Assembly: GCF_029893365.1 (NCBI RefSeq)
Contig: NZ_JARXUZ010000002.1
Location: 123,344 to 187,343, forward strand
DNA: 64,000 nt
Direction of reading: 5' to 3'
Origin: Cryobacterium sp. CG_9.6
GTDB lineage: Bacteria; Actinomycetota; Actinomycetes; Actinomycetales; Microbacteriaceae
The notes below the pieces were generated by a model. The model was given only the letters and a program-made list of their open reading frames with translations. It ran no database searches and was not told where the DNA came from. How positions within the stretch are numbered: the first letter of the stretch is position 1; each line of letters starts with the position of its first letter. The position numbers were made by a program, and so were the translations under genes. Positions 41,895-49,803 of the stretch are shown here, in pieces.

Positions 41895-42668
41895 ATGACG
41901 ATGCTCGCACGCACGCCAGCTCCCAGATTCCGGTATGAGTCGGACCTAGTTGCCTCGCTTCGAGGGCAACTCCCCCGCCTTATTTTCAGTTCCACATCAC
42001 AGATCGACGTCGAGACATTTACAGAGGTTCCAGCCGTCCGTGGAGTGCCAGATCTCGCCTCGATCCGATTCGACCATGCCGCGATAGCGCGCCGTCGGGA
42101 ACTCGGAATCCGTCCTCTCACGACTGACATCGAAGTCCGTGCGGTGCTCAGCCTGGGTCGGCATTCGAGAACGATTGGCGACCTGGCAGCTCGCATGCGT
42201 ACATCGTCCGACTATGTTCGACGGGCGGTGATTCCTCTTCTCTGTGAGCAAGGCTGGGTAGTGTCAGCGAACGACGGAACGTTTTCTCGGGCTGAGGGCG
42301 CAGAACCCGTAATGCGCCGAGTCATCACCGTAGAGGCCAAGCTTCGCGATTGGCATGGCGCGCTCTCGCAGGCACGTCGTCAACGTCTGTCCGCAGACGA
42401 CGCCTACATTGCACTCGAATCCTCGGCCGTCGCCACCGCGACCGTCGAACTTGCCTACGTCGCAAAATCAGGTATCGGGATCATCGCCGTGGACGCCCGG
42501 ACGTCGGAAGCCCGCGTCTGGGCACGTCCCCAGCGTCGTCTCGCCAGCGCACAATCCGCAGTTGGCCGATTGCTCATCGCTGAACGCTGCCTTGAAATGC
42601 TGGAGCGGGGAGAGCGCGAGGGAAGAATCTATCCAGTGTTTGGGTGGACTCGGCCGCAAGGTCGCTAG
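41895..42668 (+). CDS. Winged-helix plus PD-(D/E)XK-nuclease-like protein
   Basis: 257 residues. The N-terminal part has VETFTEVPAVRGVPDLASIR (a possible catalytic Asp). A winged helix follows (TIGDLAARMRTSSDYVRRAV, EQGWVVSANDGTFSR). Then comes MRRVITVEAKLRDWHGALSQ, ARRQRLSADDAYIALES, an E-x-K motif followed by a Gln-containing helix as in many restriction-endonuclease-like folds. The middle winged helix splits the nuclease halves. It lies in a defence-like island, convergent with the unknown gene of the kinase operon (4-bp overlap of the 3' ends). The biological role is unknown. Confidence 0.6.
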   Translation: MTMLARTPAPRFRYESDLVASLRGQLPRLIFSSTSQIDVETFTEVPAVRGVPDLASIRFDHAAIARRRELGIRPLTTDIEVRAVLSLGRHSRTIGDLAARMRTSSDYVRRAVIPLLCEQGWVVSANDGTFSRAEGAEPVMRRVITVEAKLRDWHGALSQARRQRLSADDAYIALESSAVATATVELAYVAKSGIGIIAVDARTSEARVWARPQRRLASAQSAVGRLLIAERCLEMLERGEREGRIYPVFGWTRPQGR

Positions 42669-43885
42669 CTCAGAACGTCTTTCCAAGCCGCCAAGTGCAA
42701 TGGCCTGTTCAGCCCTGCCGGCTGGTCGGCGCGGCGGAGTTCATCGATGAACTTGGTTGCCGCCTTGACTTTGCGCGCAGACTTCGCCTCAGGTCGCTTG
42801 CCTTTTAGCTTCGATTGCAAGTCTGCAACGGCCATCAAATAGTGAAGACCGCCGAGCTCGTGCGAGTGCCCTTCTTCTTCTATTTCGAGGGAGTACGGGG
42901 TTACCAGTTCCTCGTGTGGCTCGAGCTCAGAGAGCCGTTCAAACTCTGAGTACTCGATCGTGTGTATTAGCTGGGAATCGAAGTAGCGCGGAATCCGCGG
43001 AGGCGGTCGCTGTCCTTTCCTGCCACCCATGATTCGCTGTCGGGCGAACGCCTGCTCGGGCCATGCCTGGCCGGTGGAGAAGCCAGTAGCGCCGAGTGCA
43101 GTCGCGACCCAACCCGTCAGGCCCGAATTGGGGAGGAATAGCTGCTTGTCCTCCAATGCGCAGAGCTCCGCGAGCTCTCGGTAGCCCGCGAGGATCGCGG
43201 CGTCTGTCAGCTGGCCGTACCGGACAGGGATCTCGGGCCAGTAGAAACGGAGATACCAGAGTCGCTCGTTGCTTTCGACGATTTCTTGAAGGAGCGTTGC
43301 GCGAAGCTCTTCGTCCACGAGCCACTGCCAGTCGAATGTGAGGTTCACCGCCATTGGCGCCTCCGACCCGACATAGGAACGGCTCTCGTCGACGAAGCTC
43401 ATCGCTCGCGCTATCGACCTCGTTCCGTCGGTAGCGTCAACCCAGCCGCTGGCGGACAGAGAGACGGTAGCCCCAAGGTCGATTTGGATATCCAACGCCA
43501 ATTTAATCCACTTTGCTTTCGGCTTCTGTGGGGCATCCATGAGGTTGATCCAGTCATCGTTTACCTTGGCGTCGGCATGGGATTCCCATGCCGATGTCGT
43601 TGCGTAGTGGAGTTCGGGATCAATGAGAATTACCGGTGCTAGCTGGCAGTTTGCGACGAATTGTTCAACGGCGGTGCGCTTGTGATTATGAAGGGGTACG
43701 ACAACCCCAATGCCGAGATCTGGAGAATGCAGCCCGTTGATGTATCCGAGAGCTTCAGGAACACGCTTTGCGCCCTGGTAGCTCTTATGCACTAAAAAGG
43801 TTGGCACGCCTCCACCAAGTATCGTGGCGAGGTTGGCGGGAGCCGTACCAGCGGCGGGGTCGGAGGCGAGTCCTGACGTTCTCAT
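42665..43885 (-). CDS. Unknown protein coupled to a Ser/Thr kinase gene
   Basis: 406 residues, no family recognised. Strand-helix alternation suggests a TIM-barrel-like core: PTFLVHKSYQGAKRVPEALG, GIGVVVPLHNHKRTAVEQF, APVILIDPELHYA, PMAVNLTFDWQWLVDEELRA, RLWYLRFYWPEIPVRYGQ, KQLFLPNSGLTGWVATALGA TGFSTGQAWPEQAF. The fold guess is inference. Its start overlaps the stop of the kinase gene (ATGA), so the two are made together. It could be the effector or substrate of the kinase. Confidence 0.6.
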   Translation of the reverse strand: MRTSGLASDPAAGTAPANLATILGGGVPTFLVHKSYQGAKRVPEALGYINGLHSPDLGIGVVVPLHNHKRTAVEQFVANCQLAPVILIDPELHYATTSAWESHADAKVNDDWINLMDAPQKPKAKWIKLALDIQIDLGATVSLSASGWVDATDGTRSIARAMSFVDESRSYVGSEAPMAVNLTFDWQWLVDEELRATLLQEIVESNERLWYLRFYWPEIPVRYGQLTDAAILAGYRELAELCALEDKQLFLPNSGLTGWVATALGATGFSTGQAWPEQAFARQRIMGGRKGQRPPPRIPRYFDSQLIHTIEYSEFERLSELEPHEELVTPYSLEIEEEGHSHELGGLHYLMAVADLQSKLKGKRPEAKSARKVKAATKFIDELRRADQPAGLNRPLHLAAWKDVLS

Positions 43886-44478
43886 TTTGCGGCCAACTTC
43901 TTTAGATCGGACAGGGTTCGTCGGGAGCTACCGCGCTGGTACTCGTGGTCGGAGAGCATTCGTCCGACGAGCGATTCGAGCTCCGGTGGCACCCTCTCGA
44001 GCATGGGGCGTGGGTTACCGACAACGAGGTCGGCGAGGTCATCGATGTGCAGGCCCGCGGTGGTGACAAGGTATGGGTGATTGCCGGTCAATAATTTGTA
44101 GAAGAGGACTCCACAAGCCCAAATATCCGAGGCTTTCCGTGCTTTCTCTCCACGAAGTTGTTCGGGGGACATGTACGCGACGGTGCCGACACGAGCTGGG
44201 TACACAGTAAAGGTCTCGTCGGCCAGGCCGCGTGAAAGTCCGAAGTCGATCAGAACCGGCCGAGCCCAGTCTCCGTCTCGAAGGATGATGTTGTCGGGCT
44301 TTATGTCACGGTGGATCACATCTACCGAGTGGAGCTCGTCAATGGTGCGCATAAGTCCCAGCGCAAACATTACGATTTGCGGCACGGTCGGCAGGCCGTT
44401 CGCGGCGAGGTTCTGACCGACACTCCCACCGTCGATGTGCTCGCAAATGAGTACAGTCCTGTTCTCAGTCGCGAACAC
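43882..44478 (-). pseudogene. Ser/Thr protein kinase, C-terminal part (split by IS3 copy 2)
   Basis: Continues the kinase begun at 46030. Contains the hinge region TVLICEHIDGGSVGQNL, catalytic loop VIHRDIKPDNIIL, DFG in VLIDFGLSRG, activation-loop end GTVAYMSPEQL, and DIWACGVLFYKLLTGNHPYL. All catalytic residues of a Hanks-type kinase are present when both parts are joined. No transmembrane segment or PASTA domain follows, so the kinase would be cytosolic. Overlaps the next gene by ATGA. The IS at 44479-45775 separates it from its N-lobe. Confidence 0.88.
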
Positions 44479-44522
44479 TGAGCTGCCGCGGGCATTTCGG
44501 ACAGCGGAATTAGTGGATTCTT

Positions 44523-45416
44523 CTACGCTGCCAATGCTGGCTGCTGATAACCATAGTGGACTTCATTGGGCCGTCGGTAACCGAGAGCGGAGTGCCGGCG
44601 TCGGCTGTTGTAAAACCCTTCGATGTAGCGAATGACGTCGCTGCGAGCTTGTGATTTCGTGGCGTAAGCGGTGCGATAAACACGCTCATTCTTGAGCATC
44701 GAGAAGAAACTTTCCGCCATGCTGTTGTCCCAACACACGCCGGTGCGGCCCATGGAGGAACGCATCCCCAGGCCGGACACGAGAGCCCGAAATTCGGCCG
44801 AGGTATAGACGCTGCCGCGGTCGGAATGCCAGATCGCGTCGGCCTCGATCACGGTCGTCGCAGCGGCGTTGCGGAGGGCGTCGGCGACGAGCTCGGTGCG
44901 CATGTGATCGGCGATGGACCAGCCGACAACCTTCTTGGAATAGCAGTCGATGACGGTGGCCAGATAGATGAATCCTTGCCAGGTATGGATGTAGGTAATA
45001 TCGCCGACGAACTTCACCCCGGGGCGGTCGGCGGTGAAGTCGCGTTTGACGAGGTCGGGCATGTTGGCGGCCGCTTCGGCATCGGCTTCGGTAGTGATGC
45101 GGAAAGGCCGTGGTTGGCAGGCTACGAGGCCAATCTGGCGCATAAGCTGCCGCACCAGCTCGGGCGAGCACTCGGTCTGCTCCGCGGCGAGGTCGGCGTG
45201 GATTCGGCGGTATCCGTAGGTGCCGTCGGACTCCTCGAAGAAGTGTTGAATCCGCGCGATCAGGGCCTCTCGCCGGGCCGCGGTCGCGGACTGCGGCCGG
45301 ATCGCCCAGTGGTAGAAACCGGACGTTGACACGGCCAGCCAGAGGCACATTTTCACCACCGAATTCCGGTTGGTGGGCTCAGAATTTTGGGAGTCGATGT
45401 ACTCGTACTTGCTCAC
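44523..45416 (-). CDS. IS3 transposase OrfB (copy 2)
   Basis: Same protein as copy 1: DDE core with GDITYIHTWQ, WHSDRGSVY and NSMAESFF, ending GYRRPNEVHYGYQQPALAA. Intact. Confidence 0.93.
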   Translation of the reverse strand: MSKYEYIDSQNSEPTNRNSVVKMCLWLAVSTSGFYHWAIRPQSATAARREALIARIQHFFEESDGTYGYRRIHADLAAEQTECSPELVRQLMRQIGLVACQPRPFRITTEADAEAAANMPDLVKRDFTADRPGVKFVGDITYIHTWQGFIYLATVIDCYSKKVVGWSIADHMRTELVADALRNAAATTVIEADAIWHSDRGSVYTSAEFRALVSGLGMRSSMGRTGVCWDNSMAESFFSMLKNERVYRTAYATKSQARSDVIRYIEGFYNSRRRHSALGYRRPNEVHYGYQQPALAA

Positions 45417-45706
45417 TACCGCTGCTCCCGCGCGAAGTAAGCGCTGGCTTTTTTCAAGAAAGCGGTCTCCGCCCGCAGCTCTTGAACTTCCCGCTCGAGT
45501 TCCTTCAGACGGGCCCGTTCCGACACTGTCAGGTCCGCTTCGGTGCCGCCGTTGGCCTCGCGGTATTTGTTGAGCCAGTTCCGGAGCGTCTCGGGCCCGA
45601 CGCCGTATGCGGTGGCGACGTCCTTGATCGGTTTGGAGGTATTGATCACCTCGCGGCACAGCTCGTCTTTGAACTCTTGGGTGAAACGCCTACGTGCTGC
45701 GGCCAT
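45416..45706 (-). CDS. IS3 transposase OrfA (copy 2)
   Basis: Same 96-residue helix-turn-helix protein as copy 1, with the same slippery A-run near its end for -1 frameshifting into orfB. Intact. Confidence 0.93.
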   Translation of the reverse strand: MAAARRRFTQEFKDELCREVINTSKPIKDVATAYGVGPETLRNWLNKYREANGGTEADLTVSERARLKELEREVQELRAETAFLKKASAYFAREQR

Positions 45707-45775
45707 GCTGATCTCTACTTTCAGTGAACTCTCATTTTAAGAGGGCCCGCTGTCCGAGATATCCGCGGCAGCTCA

Positions 45776-46030
45776 CACCACGTCTCGAACGTCTAATAGC
45801 CGGACTATGCCGTCCAAGTCGAACTTACGAAGGCCCGCGGTCTCTCGATCGACGAGGAGGAGATTGAAATGTTCCGCGTGCAGGATTTTCACCGCGTAGT
45901 CGTCAACGATTCCTTTGACTTCAGTCGCGCAAATCTGCCAAGTCTCGCCGAAGCTGCCGGAGCCCAAGAATACTGCGGTCTCGCACGCAAAAGCAGTTGC
46001 GACTTCTTCGGCGCTGAGGGAACTCGTCAT
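45776..46030 (-). pseudogene. Ser/Thr protein kinase, N-terminal part (split by IS3 copy 2)
   Basis: From ATG 46030: MTSSLSAEEVATAFACETAV, FLGSGSFGETWQICATEVKG (glycine loop), DDYAVKILHAEHFN (ATP-anchoring Lys in AVK), RETAGLRKFDLDGIVRLLDV. It stops where IS3 copy 2 begins. Joined to 43882-44478 it makes a Hanks-type kinase of about 283 residues. A Tn7/Mu-like transposon is inserted 51 bases upstream of this start, probably in the promoter. Confidence 0.85.
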
Positions 46031-46203
46031 TTGAGGTATCCGGTCCTGGATGGTGCGTCGCACTCGCGAATGTTCGTAGTGTGTTGTACGTCTCCCGGAG
46101 TGACGACGTGGGCGTCGTCGCCGGTGACGATGGGTTTTAGCGCGCCAGGATTTGGTTTCTGGTGGTCGGCGGCGTCAGGCTGACGATGTCCGGATAGACA
46201 AAT

Positions 46204-46239
46204 GGCCCGGCGTGCAATCTTTGAGGATCACGCCGGGCC
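46204..46239. terminator. GC-rich hairpin near the left end of the transposon
   Basis: Stem GGCCCGGCGTG (46204-46214) / CACGCCGGGCC (46229-46239) with a 14-base loop. It lies between the left end and the first gene and may block transcription entering from outside. Confidence 0.5.
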
Positions 46240-46263
46240 GTTCTAACGCGTAAGGCCGCGCTG

Positions 46264-46972
46264 ATGCTCACGGTAAGTCATGATCCTGTTGTTGTCGAGT
46301 TGGACTTACTGGTCGGGCGCGTGGCGTGCCCCGATTGCGGTGGCCGTTTGCGTCCGTGGGGGTGGGCGAGGGCGCGCGTGATTCGGGAGGGCCTCGGCAC
46401 GGATTGGACGGGCCGCAGGCTCCGGCCGCGCCGGTCCCGGTGCACGGGCTGCCAGGGCACGCATGTGCTCCTTGAGGTGAAGTTGGCAACGCGGCGGGCC
46501 GACACCGCCGACGTGATCGCGGCGGCCGTCGAGGCGAAGGCCGCGCTGGGCTGGGGCCGCCGGAAGATCGCGGCGGACTGCGGCGGACTGCGGCAGACCG
46601 GTCTCGACGGTCCGTGGCTGGCTGCGCGCATTCGCCGTCTCGGCCGGTGCGATTGGCGAGCGGTTCACGGCGTTGTTGGTGCGGGATGCTCCCGACGCCG
46701 TGGTGCTCTGGCCTAAACCTGTCGGCACCATCGGGGGTGAGGCGTTGTCGGTGTTGATGGCGTATGCCGAGGGTTTGGCTCGTCGGTTTGCCGCGACCGT
46801 CACGGTGACGTGGATCCAGGCCGGCATCGCCACGACGAATGGCCGTTTGTTTTGTTCGAGCTGGTGGGCTGCGGGTCCCAACACCAACCGGCCCTTACGC
46901 AAAGGTGTGGTCGGCGGGAAGGGTGGCAGGAGCGCCTGCCATATCCCTGTGATCGGCGTCTTCACTGTTTGA
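46264..46972 (+). pseudogene. Zinc-ribbon/helix-turn-helix transposon protein (DUF6431-like), frameshifted
   Basis: The N-terminal part reads GRVACPDCGGRLRPWGWARA and SRCTGCQGTHVLLEV (four Cys zinc ribbon), then AKAALGWGRRKIAADCG. A 10-bp tandem duplication, CGGCGGACTG (46571-46580 and 46581-46590), shifts the frame. Without it the protein continues CGRPVSTVRGWLRAFAVSAG, a helix-turn-helix, then FTALLVRDAPDAVVLWPKPV and on to 46972. DUF6431-type proteins precede Mu/IS481-like transposases with AAA partners in actinobacteria. A product of about 230 residues is expected from the undamaged gene. Confidence 0.78.
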
Positions 46973-46983
46973 GAGGACTCTTC

Positions 46984-48513
46984 ATGCCCGCAACCCCGCC
47001 GACCCTCCCGCCGATCGTTCCGCCTGTGGTGCCCCGGGTTTCTCCGGTGAGCCCTGCCGTGTCGCTTCTCGTGCCGGCGGGGTCGCCGTCGGAAACGGCC
47101 GTGCGCCGGGACCGGACGGAGAAGATCGCCCTGTTCCGCTACCAACTCATCCGCGCGGCTGCCGATGCCAGCGTCACGACGCGACAGCGCGGTCCGATGG
47201 TGCGAGACCTCGCGGCAATGGTGCATCCGGGGCCGTTCGGTGGCACGGTGACGGTTTCCAAAGACACCATCGACCGGTGGATTCGGGCCTGGCGGGCCGG
47301 CGGCTTCGACGCGTTGAAACCTCGAGGCCGCGCCCAGGGCGCCGTCACGCCGGCGCAGATCCTGGCGTTGGCAGCAACGCTGAAACGAGAACGGCCCGCC
47401 CGCACCTCAGCGCAGGTGCGCCGCATCATGATCGACACCCTCGGCGACGCGCCGAGCGAGTCGACGTTGCTGCGGCACTTCCGCACGCTGGAACTACCGA
47501 CCGGGGTGCGCGAGGTCTTTGGCCGGTTCGAAGCGGATTACCCCAACGAAATGTGGGTCGGTGACGGCCTCCACGGGCCGCGAGTCAATGGGCGGAAAAC
47601 GTATCTGTTCGCGTTCCTCGATGACCACACCCGCCTCGTGACGGCAGGCCGGTGGGCCTACGCCGAAGACTCCGTCCGGTTGACTGCGGCCCTCCGACCG
47701 GCGTTGGAATCCCGCGGCATTCCGGGCACGATATATGTCGATAACGGGAGCGCTTTTGTTGATGAGTCCCTTGCTCGGACCTGCGCGCGCCTCGGAATTC
47801 GCCTGACGCATTCGAAGCCGTATCGTCCGCAGGGCCGCGGGAAGATCGAGCGGTTCTTCAACACCGTCAACTCGCAGTTCCTCACCGAAATCACCACCGT
47901 CGACACCGCGACGGGCGTCGTCGATGCTGGGGTGGGCAGTATGGTGACGTCGCTGGATGAGTTGAATGCGTTGTTCAGCTCGTGGGTGGAGATGGTTTAC
48001 CACCAGGCCGTCCACTCCACGACGGGGCAAACCCCGCTGCAACGCTGGGATGCCAGCTGGGTGGGCCGCAAACCGGTGCGGAAGTCGCGGGACGAGATCG
48101 CGGAGGCGTTCCGGTGGTCGGCGATCCGCACGGTGACGAAGTCCGCGACGGTGTCGTTGCAGTCCAACACTTACCAAGTTGATCAGCTCCTGGTCGGCAA
48201 ACGGGTGGAGCTGGTTTATGACCCCTTCGATCTCGCCGGACTGATCACCGTCTCGGCGGGCAACGGCGTCCCGGCCGGCATCGCCGTCTTGAGCGAGATC
48301 CGGCGGCACGTGCATAAAAAGGCCGCCACGGCCGCTGCTGATGAGGCCGAGACCGGCGCGAAGAACGCCGCGTCCGGCATTGACTACCTGCGCCTGGTGG
48401 AGACGCGGCATAAGGGCACGATGGCTGGGGAGCCGATCAGCTTCGTCAAAGCGTCCACCTCGAAGCGGCCCGCGGTCGTCTTCGTGCCGAGCATCCAGGA
48501 GGCGACCCGATGA
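46984..48513 (+). CDS. Mu/TnsB-like DDE transposase
   Basis: 509 residues from ATG 46984 (GAGGA ribosome-binding site). Helix-turn-helix domains (VSKDTIDRWIRAWRAGGFDA; TSAQVRRIMIDTLGDAPSES). Integrase core: EMWVGDGLHGPRVNGRKTYL (Asp), GTIYVDNGSAFVDE (Asp), RPQGRGKIERFFNTVNSQF (Glu). The C-terminal beta-barrel has VSLQSNTYQVDQLLVGKRVE. It is followed, with ATGA overlap, by the AAA ATPase, the usual pairing for TniA/TniB-like systems. Confidence 0.9.
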   Translation: MPATPPTLPPIVPPVVPRVSPVSPAVSLLVPAGSPSETAVRRDRTEKIALFRYQLIRAAADASVTTRQRGPMVRDLAAMVHPGPFGGTVTVSKDTIDRWIRAWRAGGFDALKPRGRAQGAVTPAQILALAATLKRERPARTSAQVRRIMIDTLGDAPSESTLLRHFRTLELPTGVREVFGRFEADYPNEMWVGDGLHGPRVNGRKTYLFAFLDDHTRLVTAGRWAYAEDSVRLTAALRPALESRGIPGTIYVDNGSAFVDESLARTCARLGIRLTHSKPYRPQGRGKIERFFNTVNSQFLTEITTVDTATGVVDAGVGSMVTSLDELNALFSSWVEMVYHQAVHSTTGQTPLQRWDASWVGRKPVRKSRDEIAEAFRWSAIRTVTKSATVSLQSNTYQVDQLLVGKRVELVYDPFDLAGLITVSAGNGVPAGIAVLSEIRRHVHKKAATAAADEAETGAKNAASGIDYLRLVETRHKGTMAGEPISFVKASTSKRPAVVFVPSIQEATR

Positions 48514-49322
48514 GTATCGACACGTTGCAATCGCACTACGGCTTCACCCGCATGCCCTTCGCCCGGGATATCCCGCCGCAAGCCTTGCACCCACACCCCT
48601 CGCATCGGGAAGCGATCGCTCGCATCGATTGGTGTGTCAGTCAGCGTCAGCTCGGGGTGATCAGTGGTGAAGTCGGCGCCGGGAAAACCGTCGCTGTTCG
48701 CGCTGCTCTCGCCGGGCTAGAACCCTCCCGGCATCAGGTGATCTACATCCCAGACCCGACGATCACGATGCGCGGCATCCACACCCGCATCGTCACCGCG
48801 CTCGGCGGAACCCCGGCGTTCTTCTCCGGAGTGCTCGCCTCGCAAACCGCGACGCTGCTCGCCGGGGAACTCGACGAACGTGCTCGGCTGCCCGTCGTCG
48901 TGATCGATGAAGCGCACCTGCTCACCAACACCGACCTCGAAGCGCTCCGCATGCTCACCAACAGCGACATGGACACGGGGTCGCATTTCGCGATGCTCCT
49001 CATCGGCCAGCCCACACTCCGCCGCCGGCTGAAACTCGCGGTACTCTCTGCGCTGGATCAACGCATCTCGACGCGTTACACAATCACCGGGATGAACGCA
49101 GTCGACACCACCGACTACATCCGGCAGCATTTGAAGTTCGCGGGCCGGTCCGATCCGCTCTTCTCCGACGACGCGATCCATGCCATCCACCTCGCATCGC
49201 GGGGCTATCCGCGGGCGGTGAACAACCTCGCGGTCGCCGCCTTGATCGCGACCTACGCTGCCGAAAAAGCAATCGTCGACCTGGCCGCGGCGCAATCGGC
49301 AATCACCGAGAACAGTGAATGA
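48510..49322 (+). CDS. ExeA/TniB-like AAA ATPase
   Basis: 270 residues: LQSHYGFTRMPFARDIPPQA (ExeA-type entry), Walker A ISGEVGAGKTVAVRAAL, VIYIPDPTITMRGIHTRIVT, Walker B LPVVVIDEAHLLTN, then RLKLAVLSALDQRISTRYTI and a C-terminal helical lid. It probably controls target choice and activates the transposase, as TniB/TnsC-like proteins do. Translationally coupled to the transposase. Ends just before the terminator and right end of the element. Confidence 0.9.
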   Translation: MSIDTLQSHYGFTRMPFARDIPPQALHPHPSHREAIARIDWCVSQRQLGVISGEVGAGKTVAVRAALAGLEPSRHQVIYIPDPTITMRGIHTRIVTALGGTPAFFSGVLASQTATLLAGELDERARLPVVVIDEAHLLTNTDLEALRMLTNSDMDTGSHFAMLLIGQPTLRRRLKLAVLSALDQRISTRYTITGMNAVDTTDYIRQHLKFAGRSDPLFSDDAIHAIHLASRGYPRAVNNLAVAALIATYAAEKAIVDLAAAQSAITENSE

Positions 49323-49364
49323 GCTCGAGTCACCAGTGACGACGACCACGTCACCATCCTGACG

Positions 49365-49396
49365 AAAGCCCCGCCGGAATCCACCGGCGGGGCTTT
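49365..49396 (+). terminator. Rho-independent terminator
   Basis: Stem AAAGCCCCGCCGG / CCGGCGGGGCTTT with loop AATCCA-type centre and a T-run (GGGGCTTTTTC). It lies 43 bases after the AAA ATPase stop, inside the transposon end. Confidence 0.9.
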
Positions 49397-49459
49397 TTCA
49401 TGACCGGCCATCGTCACCAGAGATGACGCCGCCATCGTCAAATAACGCGACGGGCGACA

Positions 49460-49803
49460 GTAGTGACGCATAACATCTATTCAACCTATCGGCAGCTACC
49501 GACGTTCTCGTGGTGAGGATGCCCCCAAACCGGGGAATTGGATCCGATGCTGCAACAGCCTGGCCCTACCGACGGCGTCAAGCTGACCTAGTGAACGACG
49601 CTTCCTGACAGCTATCGCCGAGAGTATGAGACTTTATCTGGACATTTCCTTCGGAATGAGGCCGTTCCACTTCCTTGGTAGTGGAACGCCTGGAATCGGT
49701 CATAAGGATCTTGGCCGGGCGGCCTTTTTTACATTCCATAAGTCAGGTTCAAGAGGGTGTTTCGTGGGCGGGGTACGGATGTGACTTCCGGTACGTTCGG
49801 ATG
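49460..49803. other. Non-coding gap of 344 bases
   Basis: No gene seen. It begins with the right target duplication of the transposon. A short hairpin GGCC-GGGC-GGCC followed by six T (49713-49730) could terminate transcription ahead of the resolvase gene, whose promoter must lie in the last 70 bases. Confidence 0.4.

Larger units (their letters stand above)
44479..45775 (-). mobile_element. IS3-family element, copy 2 (inside the kinase gene)
   Basis: 1,297 bp, inverted relative to copy 1 and carrying the same orfA/orfB proteins. Ends TGAGCTGCCGCGG on both sides. Target duplication CAC on the plus strand (44476-44478 and 45776-45778). Removing the element and one CAC restores the kinase frame exactly (...DVV|FATEN...). 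The differing target duplications of the two copies show independent insertions. Confidence 0.95.
46082..49459 (+). mobile_element. Tn7/Mu-like transposon (transposase plus AAA ATPase)
   Basis: 3,378 bp. The ends begin TGTTGTACGTC on the left and, read inward from the right, TGTCGCCCGTC. Inside them lie related 33-bp repeats in inverted orientation (46101-46133 and 49408-49440), each with two TGACGA elements. The 6-bp sequence GTAGTG flanks both sides (46076-46081 and 49460-49465), a target duplication. Cargo: a broken zinc-ribbon gene, a DDE transposase and an AAA ATPase. Confidence 0.85.

Noticed and set aside
40416..45775. Composite transposon formed by the two IS3 copies
   Set aside because: Each copy has its own 3-bp target duplication, so they inserted independently.
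46306..47226. 306-codon minus frame
   Set aside because: Antisense to the DUF6431-like gene and the transposase start; Arg-rich shadow.
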